Below, one piece after another: positions 1 through 8,083 of a stretch of 24,235 nucleotides of DNA. Numbering within the stretch: the first letter of the stretch is position 1; each line of letters opens with the position of its first letter. Source of the DNA: DATBAK01 sp036787815 (GTDB lineage Bacteria; Actinomycetota; Acidimicrobiia; IMCC26256; PALSA-610); contig DAIQOP010000022.1 in NCBI GenBank assembly GCA_036787815.1, positions 1-24,235 on the forward strand. The letters run 5' to 3'. Below the pieces are notes generated by a model, which saw only the letters and a program-made list of their open reading frames with translations, searched no databases and was not told where the DNA came from. The translations under genes were made by a program, and so were the position numbers.

Positions 1-316
1 CGACGAGGAAGGTCGCGGCCACCGGGTCGCGTATCGGGCGGCCGCGCTCGGCAAGAGCGTTCGCTACATCCTCGAGTACGACTACTCGGAGGCGCCGGCC
101 GCGTTCTCGTGGAAGTTCGTGGAGGGCGACATGCTGCGCCGGCTCGACGGTACGTGCCGCTTCGAAGCCGAGCCCGACGGCTCGACCCGTGTCCACTACG
201 ACCTCACCGTCGAGGTCGCGGTACCGCTTCCCGGCCTCATCAAGCGCCGCGCCGCGAGCCTCATCATGGGCAACGCGCTCAAAGAGTTGAAGGCCCAGGT
301 CGATCGAGTGGCGTAG
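1..316 (+). CDS. SRPBCC-family (polyketide cyclase/COQ10-like) protein, 3' part only
   Basis: The frame is open from base 2 to the TAG at 314-316, and the start lies outside the window. About 104 residues remain. They read like the second half of an SRPBCC (START-like) lipid-binding fold: alternating beta strands with a 'SWKFVEGDMLRRLDGTCRF' stretch, a 'GSTRVHYDLTVEV' strand, then a C-terminal amphipathic helix ('LIMGNALKELKAQVDRVA'). That helix normally closes the hydrophobic cavity. Members bind hydrophobic ligands or act as coenzyme Q chaperones or cyclases; which applies here cannot be told. The ArsA-type ATPase follows 96 bp downstream on the same strand. The family assignment comes from pattern and length, not an alignment. 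Confidence 0.75.
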   Translation, partial: DEEGRGHRVAYRAAALGKSVRYILEYDYSEAPAAFSWKFVEGDMLRRLDGTCRFEAEPDGSTRVHYDLTVEVAVPLPGLIKRRAASLIMGNALKELKAQVDRVA

Positions 317-397
317 CCGATTCTCACGGTCGCGTACCCATGGGCTTCGCCGTCTCGTCGCGCACCGTCCGCTCCGGCTGCGTCCGCTCCGAGCCGG

Positions 398-403
398 TAG
401 CCT
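398..403 (+). promoter_or_regulatory. Probable -10 box (TAGCCT) for a leaderless arsA transcript
   Basis: TAGCCT ends 9 nt before the ATG at 413, and there is no Shine-Dalgarno sequence in front of that ATG. A -10 hexamer this close to a start codon implies transcription starting at or next to the ATG. The same layout recurs at several genes in this window. Seen by eye; no -35 is evident. Confidence 0.45.
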
Positions 404-412
404 CGCCCCCTC

Positions 413-1665
413 ATGCGCATCCTCCTCTTCACCGGTAAGGGTGGAGTCGGCAAGACGACGGTCGCGGCCGCCACGGCGGTCTCCACCGCGGCGGCAGGGT
501 TGCGCACGCTCATCCTGTCGACCGATCCCGCCCATTCCCTCGGCGACGCGTTCGACGTCGTGCTCGGCGATCAGCCGACGCAGATCGCCGACCGGCTGTG
601 GGGCGGCGAGCTCGACACCCGCGCCCGCTTCGAGGAGGCGTGGACCGACGTCCGCGACTACGTCGTCGACGTCCTCGACTGGGCCGGCGCCGGTGCATTG
701 GAGGCCGAGGAGCTGTCGGTCGTGCCCGGCCTCGACGAGGTGTTCGCGCTCGCCGAGCTGCGCGACCGCGCGTCGTCGGGCGAGTACGACGTCATCGTGG
801 TCGACTGCGCGCCGACGGCCGAGACGCTGCGGCTGCTGTCGCTCCCCGACGTGCTCGCCTGGTACATGGACCGTGTCTTCGACTCGCAGCGCAGGATCAC
901 CAAGCTCGCGCGCCCCGTGATGTCGCGGATGACCAACATGCCCGTCGCGCGCGACACCGTCTTCGCGGCGGTCCGCCGCTTCTACGACCGCCTCGACGGT
1001 GTGCGCGAGCTGCTCACCGACGGATCGATCACCACGGCACGGCTCGTCGTCAACCCCGAGCGGCTGGTCGTCGCCGAGGCCCGGCGCACGTACACGTACT
1101 CGCGTGCAGTCGCGGCGAGCAGCAGGCCGTAGGCGGCCAATCTCAGGACCTCACGCACGGNNNNNNNNNNGACGGTCAGGCCCGGGGAGAGGTACTGCTT
1201 GAGCACGTCGACGCCGTGATCGCGAACCGCTTGTTGCCCGCCGCGCTCGCCGACCCCTGGTTCGACGGGTGGAAGGAGATCCAGGCCGCGCACCTCGAGA
1301 CGATCGAGTCGGCGTTCGCCCCGCTGCCGATCCTCGCCGCGGAGCTCGCGGCCGAGGAGCTCGTCGGCGTCGACCGGCTCGGGATGCTCGCGGGCCAGCT
1401 CTACGGCGCTGCCGATCCGTCGGCGGTGCTGTGCGACCTCGAGCCGCTGCGGGTCGTCGAGATCGACGGCGCGCTCGTGCTGTCGCTCCACCTCCCGTTC
1501 ACCGCGAAGAGCGACATCGAGCTGGGTCGACACCGCGACGAGCTGTTCCTCGCGGTCGGTCCTCACCGGCGCGCGGTCGTGCTGCCCGACGCGTTGGCCC
1601 GGCGCGAGGTCGTCGGCGCACGCCTCGACGGCGACCGCCTCGAAGTGGAGTTCGCGAGCGCGTGA
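413..1665 (+). CDS. ArsA/Get3-type anion-transporting ATPase, interrupted by an assembly gap
   Basis: The N-terminal part carries the deviant Walker A 'GKGGVGKTT' (residues about 9-17), the 'STDPAHSLGDAFD' switch region and the 'DCAPTAETLRLLSLPD' switch II segment, all typical of the ArsA/TRC40 P-loop ATPases. Reading from 413, the protein is normal to 'RRTYTY' (base 1099), then turns foreign and stops at 1130-1132. The family sequence resumes in another frame at 'VDAVIANRLLP' (about 1207) and runs to the TGA at 1663-1665. It keeps the small C-terminal domain with 'LHLPFTAKSDIELGRHRDELFLAVG'. Between the two parts lie about 100 bases of unrelated sequence and 10 N, where the family needs only about 6 residues. 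I infer one intact gene in the organism and a faulty join in the scaffold. ArsA homologues in actinobacteria are usually not arsenic genes; the substrate is unknown. The end overlaps the next gene by GTGA. Confidence 0.85.
1100..1206. other. Scaffold gap (10 N at 1161-1170) inside apparently foreign sequence
   Basis: The 10 N mark an assembly gap. The 61 bases to the left and about 36 to the right do not code for ArsA. Both flanks end in the same 4 bases: ACGG at 1157-1160 and ACGG at 1172-1175. If they are joined there, the minus strand reads through as one frame, 'QYLSPGLTVREVLRLAAYG' followed by 'LLLAATA'. This suggests that the flanks are two ends of one short foreign fragment wrongly placed here. 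Confidence 0.7.
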
Positions 1666-1994
1666 GCAACCCGTCGCCTGCGGGCGAGCACCGTCACGAC
1701 GACGATCGCGGTCGCGACCACGGTCGCGAGTACGAGCGCGATCACGACCGAGATGCGCCGGGCGAGAAGCGTTACCACGACGAGTGCTACGCGTGCCCGG
1801 TCGGCTCGCTGTTCATGTCGATGGACTCCGCGTCGCCCGACATGATGGAGCACCTCCTCGCCGCGGCCCACGAGCTGTTGCAGGTCGCCCGCAGCGCGAT
1901 CGACGCCGCCGATACGGTCGTCGAGCGCCAGCGCGACGCGCGCGCCACCGCTGCTCGCGGTGAGCCACGCGTGCGCCGGATCGACCTCGATTGA
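1662..1994 (+). CDS. Small conserved-type protein with a CxxC pair, between ArsA and ROK kinase
   Basis: A GTG start at 1662 overlaps the arsA stop (GTGA), and the TGA at 1992-1994 overlaps the TTG start of the ROK gene (TTGA), so it is translationally coupled on both sides. The 110-aa product begins with a very charged His/Asp/Arg-rich segment (residues about 10-38). It then has 'CYACPVGSLF' (a CxxC pair followed by a hydrophobic patch), an amphipathic helix ('MMEHLLAAAHELLQVARSAI'), and a charged tail ending 'RVRRIDLD'. I recall small proteins of this shape with a CPxG-type motif beside glucokinase genes in other actinobacteria, but I know no function. A metal or redox role for the Cys pair is only a guess. 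Confidence 0.8.
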   Translation: MSNPSPAGEHRHDDDRGRDHGREYERDHDRDAPGEKRYHDECYACPVGSLFMSMDSASPDMMEHLLAAAHELLQVARSAIDAADTVVERQRDARATAARGEPRVRRIDLD

Positions 1995-2950
1995 GCGAGC
2001 CGACCGTGCTGACGATCGGCCTCGACATCGGCGGTACCAAGATCCTCGGCGTCGCCACCGACGCGCAGGGCACGGTCGTCGCCGAGCAGCGCCACGACAG
2101 CCCGGAGGGCTTCTCCGACCTCGTCGAGGCGGCGGCACGGATCGTCACGACCCTGCGCGGTCGGGTGTCGGGCGAGGTCACCGCAGTCGGCGTGGGCATC
2201 GCGGGTCTCGTCGACGGCGACGGCGTGCTGCGCTACGGACCGAACCTGCCCGGGGTCGTCGACGCGCCCGTGCGCGAGGCGCTGGCGCAGCGCACGCAGC
2301 TGCCGGTGGTGGTCGACAACGACGCCAACGTGGCGGGTTGGGGAGAGGTGCGCTTCGGTGCCGCGGCTGGGGCGCGCGACGCGCTGCTCGTCACCCTGGG
2401 TACGGGTATCGGAGGCGCGATCGTGCTCGACGGCGCGGTCGTGCGTGGTGCGCACGGGTTCGCGGCCGAGATCGGGCACTTCACGGTCGACCGCCACGGA
2501 CCGATGTGCGCGTGCGGGGAGCGCGGCCATTGGGAGGCGATCGCGTCGGGTTCCGCACTCGGTCGCATGGCCCGCGAGCTCGTCGCCGGCGGGACGGGCG
2601 TCGCGATTCTCATGCGCGCGGACGGTGACCCGTCGGCGGTGAACGGGCATCACGTCGGCGCGGCGGCCGCCGCCGGCGACACTGACGCCCTCGAACTGTT
2701 GCGCGTCTACGCCGACAACGTCGCGCTCGGGCTCTCGGCCCTCGCGAACATCCTCGACCCGGCCATCATCGTCATCTCCGGCGGGCTCGTCGAGCTGGGC
2801 GATCTGCTCTTCGAGCCGTTGCGGGTCGCGTTCACGACCCACATCGAGGCGCCGGAGCACCGACCCGTCGTCCCGATCGTGCCCGCGACCCTCGGTGAGC
2901 GCGCGGGTGCCATCGGCGCCGCGGCGATCGCCGCCGGCCTCCGCGCCTGA
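1991..2950 (+). CDS. ROK-family sugar kinase (probable glucokinase)
   Basis: The 319-aa product has the ATP phosphate-binding motif 'DIGGTK' (residues 12-17), the sugar-binding 'VVVDNDANVAGWGE' with catalytic Asp111, the 'LGTGIGGAIV' phosphate-2 loop (136-144), and the ROK zinc region 'GHFTVDRHGPMCACGERGHWE' (162-182). ROK kinases phosphorylate glucose or related hexoses in the cytosol, and length and motifs fit an actinobacterial glucokinase. The third zinc Cys (normally GCxE) is His180. The start is TTG, overlapping the upstream stop by 4 bp. No DNA-binding N-terminus is present, so it is a kinase rather than a NagC/Mlc-type repressor. Substrate specificity cannot be read from sequence alone. 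Confidence 0.92.
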   Translation: MSEPTVLTIGLDIGGTKILGVATDAQGTVVAEQRHDSPEGFSDLVEAAARIVTTLRGRVSGEVTAVGVGIAGLVDGDGVLRYGPNLPGVVDAPVREALAQRTQLPVVVDNDANVAGWGEVRFGAAAGARDALLVTLGTGIGGAIVLDGAVVRGAHGFAAEIGHFTVDRHGPMCACGERGHWEAIASGSALGRMARELVAGGTGVAILMRADGDPSAVNGHHVGAAAAAGDTDALELLRVYADNVALGLSALANILDPAIIVISGGLVELGDLLFEPLRVAFTTHIEAPEHRPVVPIVPATLGERAGAIGAAAIAAGLRA

Positions 2951-2951
2951 C

Positions 2952-3800
2952 ATGAGCGAGGTGGGCTCCGCGACGCGCGGTTCCGCCACGCGCGTGGGGA
3001 TCACGCTCCCGTCGTTTCGCGACTCGCCCGAACCGGCGATCGCGATGGCCCGAACGGCCGAAGCGGCCGGGCTCGACGCGGTCTTCGCGTTCGACCATCT
3101 CTTCCGCACCGGGCCGAGCGGTCTGCGGCCCGCGATCGAAGGGTTCACCCTGCTCGGCGCGGTGGCCGCGGAGACGCGGCGCGTCGCACTCGGCCCGCTC
3201 GTCGCGCGCTCGACGCTGCGGCCACCGGCGACGCTGGCGCACATGTTCGACACCGTGCAACGCGTGAGCCACGGTCGGCTCATCGCGGGAATCGGTGCAG
3301 GAGACCACGAGAGTCGGGCCGAGAACGAGACGTTCGGGCTCGAGTTCGCCACGATGGACGACCGCATCGCCGCGCTCACCGACACGCTCGAAGCTGTGAG
3401 CGGCCACGGCTACCCGGTGTGGGTCGGAGGGACCTCTGCTGCGGTACGCGCCGTCGCGGCACGCGCCGACGGGTGGAACCGTTGGGGTGGCGATGCGGCG
3501 CGCCTCGCGACGGAGGCCCGTTTGGTGTGTGCCCGAGCGACCGAGTCCGGTCTCCGTCCGTTCGCGATCTCGTGGGGCGGGCTCGTCGTGATGGGGGACG
3601 ATGAAGCCGCGGCACTGCGCAAGGCCGAGCGCCTCGACCCACCGCCCGACGCGATCGTCGGCGGCCCCGAACGGGTGGCCGAGCGCCTGCGCGAGTACAT
3701 CGCGGCGGGCGCCGACTGGCTCGTCGCAGGCCCCGTGGACTCCGGCGATCTCGACAACCCCGCAATCCTCGCCGAACGGGTCGTGCCGCTGTTGGCGTAG
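2952..3800 (+). CDS. LLM-class (luciferase-like, probably F420-dependent) oxidoreductase
   Basis: The 282-aa product starts with ATG at 2952, one base after the ROK stop. It shows the TIM-barrel luciferase-like pattern: 'GITLPSFRDSPEPAIAMARTAEAAGLDAVFAFDHL' (split: beta 1, helix 1, then 'FAFDHL'), 'RVALGPLV' (beta 3), 'VSHGRLIAGIGAGD', and 'YPVWVGGTSAAVRAVAARADGWN'. These last two are hallmark segments of the F420-dependent subfamily. It lacks a long insertion and is shorter than bacterial luciferase. The reaction is presumably hydride transfer with F420H2 or FMN; the substrate is unknown. It is the last gene of the plus-strand group, and a hairpin follows before convergent kstR. M. tuberculosis Rv3520c in the sterol locus is also an LLM protein, but orthology is not claimed. 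Confidence 0.88.
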   Translation: MSEVGSATRGSATRVGITLPSFRDSPEPAIAMARTAEAAGLDAVFAFDHLFRTGPSGLRPAIEGFTLLGAVAAETRRVALGPLVARSTLRPPATLAHMFDTVQRVSHGRLIAGIGAGDHESRAENETFGLEFATMDDRIAALTDTLEAVSGHGYPVWVGGTSAAVRAVAARADGWNRWGGDAARLATEARLVCARATESGLRPFAISWGGLVVMGDDEAAALRKAERLDPPPDAIVGGPERVAERLREYIAAGADWLVAGPVDSGDLDNPAILAERVVPLLA

Positions 3801-3812
3801 CCGGAGGGTCTC

Positions 3813-3827
3813 GCCCGGCGGCCGGGC
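3813..3827. terminator. GC hairpin between convergent genes
   Basis: GCCCGG (3813-3818), loop CGG, CCGGGC (3822-3827): a perfect 6-bp stem in the 31-bp gap between the LLM stop and the kstR stop. There is no T-run, so if it terminates transcription it does so as a GC-rich, possibly two-way hairpin. Confidence 0.4.
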
Positions 3828-3831
3828 CCGC

Positions 3832-4461
3832 TCAGTGATCGAGCAGCAGATGCGCCGCGCGTTCGAGATCGTCGGCCATCACGCCCGACTCGGTCATGCC
3901 GCCCACCCAGAACGCGAGTGCGGCGAACCACACGTGCCCGAGCACCTTCACGATCGCGTCGAGATCCTCGACGGGATCGCCGGCCGCGTCGTCGCCGACG
4001 GCACCCGCGATCATCATGCGCAACGAGTCCTGCACCGCCTGCTTCACCGGGGCGGCGTCGCCGTCGGTCGACGACATCGCGGTGACCATCGCGGCCGTCA
4101 CCGTCGGTTGGCGTTCGAGCGCCGTGCACGCGCGGCGCAGGCCTTCGGCGACGCGTTCGGCCGGCGTGTCGCCCCGGGGCGGCCGCTGCTCGAGCCGGCC
4201 CCGCAGGGCGTCGGCCTGCGCGGCCATCGCCGCGAGGAGGAGTTGGTCCTTCGACGAGTAGTGCCGGTAGAGCGTGCCGAGCGCAACCTCGGCGCGCGAC
4301 GCGACGTCGCGCATCTGCACCGCGTCGTAGCCGCCCTCGCCCGCGAGCGCGACCGCGGCTTCGATCAGCCGTCGTCGGCGTGCCGCGGTCTCGGCTGCGC
4401 GGTTGCCGCCCGAGCGCCGGCCCGGTGAGGAGCCCGCTGCCGGGGAGAGAGTCGCCCCCAT
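3832..4461 (-). CDS. kstR: KstR-like TetR repressor of sterol catabolism
   Basis: The 209-aa product has an N-terminal TetR helix-turn-helix: 'RLIEAAVALAGEGGYDAVQM', then 'RDVASRAEVALGTLYRHYSSK' (residues about 30-72). This is very close to the same stretch of mycobacterial KstR as I remember it ('GGYEAVQMRAVADRADVAVGTLYRYFPSK', quoted in pieces). The ligand domain ends 'VLGHVWFAALAFWVGGM', matching the KstR C-terminus ('DVWLSNLLAWL'). KstR binds steroid side-chain CoA thioesters and releases DNA. A perfect match to the KstR operator lies 22-35 bp upstream of the ATG, so autoregulation is likely. A TAGTTT -10 box sits 6 nt before the ATG with no Shine-Dalgarno, so the transcript looks leaderless. 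The KstR assignment rests on the helix-turn-helix, C-terminus, operator and gene context together. Which sterol ligand it senses is inference. Confidence 0.85.
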   Translation of the reverse strand: MGATLSPAAGSSPGRRSGGNRAAETAARRRRLIEAAVALAGEGGYDAVQMRDVASRAEVALGTLYRHYSSKDQLLLAAMAAQADALRGRLEQRPPRGDTPAERVAEGLRRACTALERQPTVTAAMVTAMSSTDGDAAPVKQAVQDSLRMMIAGAVGDDAAGDPVEDLDAIVKVLGHVWFAALAFWVGGMTESGVMADDLERAAHLLLDH

Positions 4462-4467
4462 CGCGCC

Positions 4468-4473
4468 AAACTA
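4468..4473 (-). promoter_or_regulatory. -10 box (TAGTTT) of kstR
   Basis: On the minus strand TAGTTT lies 6 nt before the kstR ATG. Counting 16-18 nt further upstream puts the expected -35 inside the KstR box at 4483-4496, the arrangement expected for repression. Confidence 0.5.
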
Positions 4474-4482
4474 GCCCGCAGG

Positions 4483-4496
4483 TAGAACGTGTTGCA
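4483..4496. promoter_or_regulatory. KstR operator upstream of kstR
   Basis: TAGAACGTGTTGCA matches the mycobacterial KstR consensus TnnAACnnGTTnnA at every fixed position. It lies in the 75-bp gap upstream of kstR, over the expected -35 region. The site was found by eye. Two further near-identical sites in the window (8983, 15791) make chance unlikely. Confidence 0.75.
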
Positions 4497-4536
4497 GGTG
4501 CCGTGCCCCGGCGGTGCCCGGCCGTGCCCTCCTCGG

Positions 4537-5793
4537 CTATTCGAGGGCCGAGTACGCCGTGGAGCGATCGTCGGTCCGTGCCCGCCCGACGCGTTCGGCC
4601 GCGGTGGCCAGGTCCGCGATGAAGGCGTCCATCGCCGGCGCATTCGCGGCGCACACGGTCGCGTGCAACGAGTCGGGCGGCGACTGTCGGTCGAGGTACC
4701 AGCCCCCGATCTCGGACAGCACCGTGCCGAGTGCGAACACGTCGATCGTGTCGTCGGTGGTGCGATCGCCGGTGATGCACACGATCTGGGCGTCGGGCTC
4801 GACGAGTACCGTGAGCCCGGGAGTGGCGCGGACGGCCGCGACCATCCGGTCGCGCGCGTCGAGCATGCGGCGGGTCAGCTCGAGGTACCCGTCGTTGCCG
4901 AGCGACTGGAGCACCGCCCACGCCGCGGCCATCGGCGCGCCCGAGCGGGAGCCCATCATGTTGGGCGACGCGTAGAAGCCGCCCAACCAGTCGTCGAACA
5001 GGAAGGTCTGGTAGAGACGCGATTCCTTCGTGCGGTGGAGGATCACCGACGCGCCCTTGGGCGTGTAGCCGAGCTTGTGGAGGTCGGCCGAGATCGTGGT
5101 GACGCCTTCGACGCGGAAGTCCCACGGCGCGACCGCGTGGCCCAACTGCTCGAGGAACGGGAGCACGAAGCCGCCCATGCACGCGTCGGTGTGGAAGTTG
5201 GCTCCGCACTCCAGCGCGAGGGCGGCGAGCTCGGGGATCGGGTCGATGACACCCTGCGGGTATTGCGGGGCGCTTCCGACCACCAGCACGGTGTTCGGCG
5301 TGATCTCGGCGGCCATGGCGTCGACGTCGGCGCGGAAGTCGGCGCGCACCGGCACCGACCGCACCTGCACACCGAACGCGTGACCGGCCTTGTGGAACGC
5401 CGCGTGCGCGCTGTTCGCGACGACCATCTCGGGCTCGGTGATGCCCCGTTCGACCCGCGCCCGTTCCCGCGCCGCGAGCACCGCCATGAGGATGCTCTCG
5501 GTGCCGCCGGAGGTCATGAAGCCCGCCACCCCTTCGGTGCCGTGCAGCAGATCGGCGGTGATGCTCACCGCGTCGGATTGGAACGAGGCGAGGCTCGGGA
5601 ACGCGAACGGGTTGAGCGCGTTCTCGTGCAGGAAGAGCTCGGCCGCGGCCTCGCCGATGGCCTCGACCTCCGGCCCGCCGTCGAACACCAGTCCGAACGT
5701 GCGTCCTTCGCGCCAGCGGGCGTCGCCCTCCTTGCGCTGCCGGAGGTCGGCGATCACGTCATCGTGCGGGCGGCCGTGCGCGGGGAGCTTCAC
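4537..5793 (-). CDS. PLP-dependent group II decarboxylase / sphingosine-1-phosphate-lyase-like enzyme
   Basis: The 418-aa product has the fold-type I pattern of the lyase/decarboxylase family. It starts with 'HENALNPFAFPSLASFQSD', then 'GFMTSGGTESILMAVLAARE' (phosphate-binding loop, residues 91-110), 'ANSAHAAFHKAGH' with PLP-stacking His130, 'HTDACMGG' with Asp203, and 'ISADLHKLGYTPKG' with the Schiff-base Lys240. These features are typical of sphingosine-1-phosphate lyases and bacterial relatives rather than glutamate decarboxylase. It would cleave or decarboxylate an amino-group substrate in the cytosol; the substrate is unknown. The start is GTG at 5793, with TACGAT 7 nt upstream as a likely leaderless -10. 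It lies upstream of kstR on the same strand, but kstR has its own promoter. Confidence 0.87.
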   Translation of the reverse strand: MKLPAHGRPHDDVIADLRQRKEGDARWREGRTFGLVFDGGPEVEAIGEAAAELFLHENALNPFAFPSLASFQSDAVSITADLLHGTEGVAGFMTSGGTESILMAVLAARERARVERGITEPEMVVANSAHAAFHKAGHAFGVQVRSVPVRADFRADVDAMAAEITPNTVLVVGSAPQYPQGVIDPIPELAALALECGANFHTDACMGGFVLPFLEQLGHAVAPWDFRVEGVTTISADLHKLGYTPKGASVILHRTKESRLYQTFLFDDWLGGFYASPNMMGSRSGAPMAAAWAVLQSLGNDGYLELTRRMLDARDRMVAAVRATPGLTVLVEPDAQIVCITGDRTTDDTIDVFALGTVLSEIGGWYLDRQSPPDSLHATVCAANAPAMDAFIADLATAAERVGRARTDDRSTAYSALE

Positions 5794-5800
5794 CGCGGGG

Positions 5801-5806
5801 ATCGTA
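5801..5806 (-). promoter_or_regulatory. Probable -10 box (TACGAT) of the PLP enzyme gene
   Basis: TACGAT on the minus strand, 7 nt before the GTG start at 5793, with no Shine-Dalgarno in between. The same geometry is seen at kstR and other genes here. Confidence 0.45.
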
Positions 5807-5848
5807 CGCAGGCGCGCCGGGTGGGGTGAGGTCGGCGAGCGCGCCGGC

Positions 5849-7213
<1,365 letters not shown>

Positions 7214-7367
7214 CAGGTAACGCTCCCGGACCGCCCATCCCCGGAGCGGTCCCTCGCTTCCCTGTATCGACCGATTTCCCGCCCCGGTGAGCATTTCGCG
7301 CCCCGTCCCCGCCCGAAGTGAAGGCGATTCGACCGCCCGGAGGGGTCAACACGCGATCACTTCGCCC

Positions 7368-7403
7368 GGGGCGGGGCGGGGCGGGGCGGGGCGGGGCGGG
7401 CGG
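7368..7403. repeat. (GGGGC)6 tandem repeat, G-quadruplex-capable, between two minus-strand genes
   Basis: Six copies of GGGGC followed by GGGC lie in the 210-bp gap between the thioesterase stop (7424) and the zinc-ribbon gene start (7213). At least seven G-runs of 3-4 are separated by single C, the pattern of a very stable parallel G-quadruplex on the plus strand. Transcripts of the flanking genes would carry the C-rich complement. The rest of this gap (7214-7367) shows nothing recognisable. Confidence 0.85.
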
Positions 7404-7423
7404 TTCGCGGCGGGGCGGGCGCG

Positions 7424-8083
7424 CTACTCGGCGGGCGGTGGGCCGAAGTACTGGGCGGCGAGCTCGGGGCGGGGTTGGACGAAGAGGCCGTCGCACTCGG
7501 CGCACAGGGTGTCGTCGCACGAGAGCGTGCCGCGGGTCGCGTTGCGCCGACCCTCGACCTTCACGACCCACGCCTCGAAGCTCACCTCGCGATACAGCGG
7601 TGTCGGCCGGCGGTAGCGGACCGTCAGCGTGCCGGTCATGCCCGGATGACCCGTGGCGATGTTGGCCATGCCGAGCATCTCGTCGAACGCCAACGCGATG
7701 ATCCCGCCGTGCACGTAGCTCGGCGGCCCCTCGTACGCGGCGCCGAACACGACGCGCCCGAGGATGCGGGGCGGCACCCACTCCCATGCGATCGGCGGTG
7801 CGAGCGGGCTCGACTCCCCGACGATCGGGCTGCGGGGCAGGTAGTCGCCGTGATCGCGGTCGCGCGACGTGCGTCGCGGGCCGTCGACGGTCACGGCGCC
7901 CGGTCCGGCGAGCACCGCGGTGGCCGCCTCGATGCTCGATGCGGCCGCGACCATCTGCTCGGCCGTCGCGTTCTCGACCGTCATCACGACGTCGATCGCG
8001 CGTCGCACCGCTTCGGCCAGCCGCGCCCGTTCCGGGGTCGCGAACTGCTGCCGGTCCGGGAAGCCCGGCGCCGCCTCGCTCAT
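7424..8083 (-). CDS. PaaI-type hotdog-fold acyl-CoA thioesterase
   Basis: The 219-aa product has the PaaI/4HBT hotdog core in its second half. It shows 'VVFGAAYEGPPSYVHGGII', then 'ALAFDEMLGMANIATG' (the HGGxxxxxxDE-type catalytic helix), and strands 'TLTVRYRRPTPLYREVSFEA' and 'RGTLSCDDTLCAECDGLFV'. The first 70 residues are a helical extension. It would hydrolyse an acyl-CoA thioester in the cytosol. The ATG overlaps the echA stop by 4 bp (ATGA), so it is co-translated with the enoyl-CoA hydratase and probably belongs to the same KstR-controlled unit. It may release a CoA-bound sterol side-chain intermediate or a stalled product; that is inference from position. Confidence 0.86.
   Translation of the reverse strand: MSEAAPGFPDRQQFATPERARLAEAVRRAIDVVMTVENATAEQMVAAASSIEAATAVLAGPGAVTVDGPRRTSRDRDHGDYLPRSPIVGESSPLAPPIAWEWVPPRILGRVVFGAAYEGPPSYVHGGIIALAFDEMLGMANIATGHPGMTGTLTVRYRRPTPLYREVSFEAWVVKVEGRRNATRGTLSCDDTLCAECDGLFVQPRPELAAQYFGPPPAE

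Noticed and set aside
1100..1206. A small insertion element in arsA
   Set aside because: No inverted ends, no target duplication and an N run inside; a misassembly explains it better.
1787..3385. Long minus-strand frame (532 codons) across the ROK and LLM genes
   Set aside because: It is antisense to two clear enzyme genes, has Arg/Asp-rich nonsense composition and no recognisable motif; a GC-rich shadow.
3813..3827. Classical rho-independent terminator
   Set aside because: A stem is present but no T-run follows, so only a weak terminator call is made.
3410..5209. Minus-strand frame of 599 codons over the LLM end, kstR and the PLP gene
   Set aside because: It is out of frame with kstR and the PLP enzyme, both of which have real motifs; Arg-rich shadow product.
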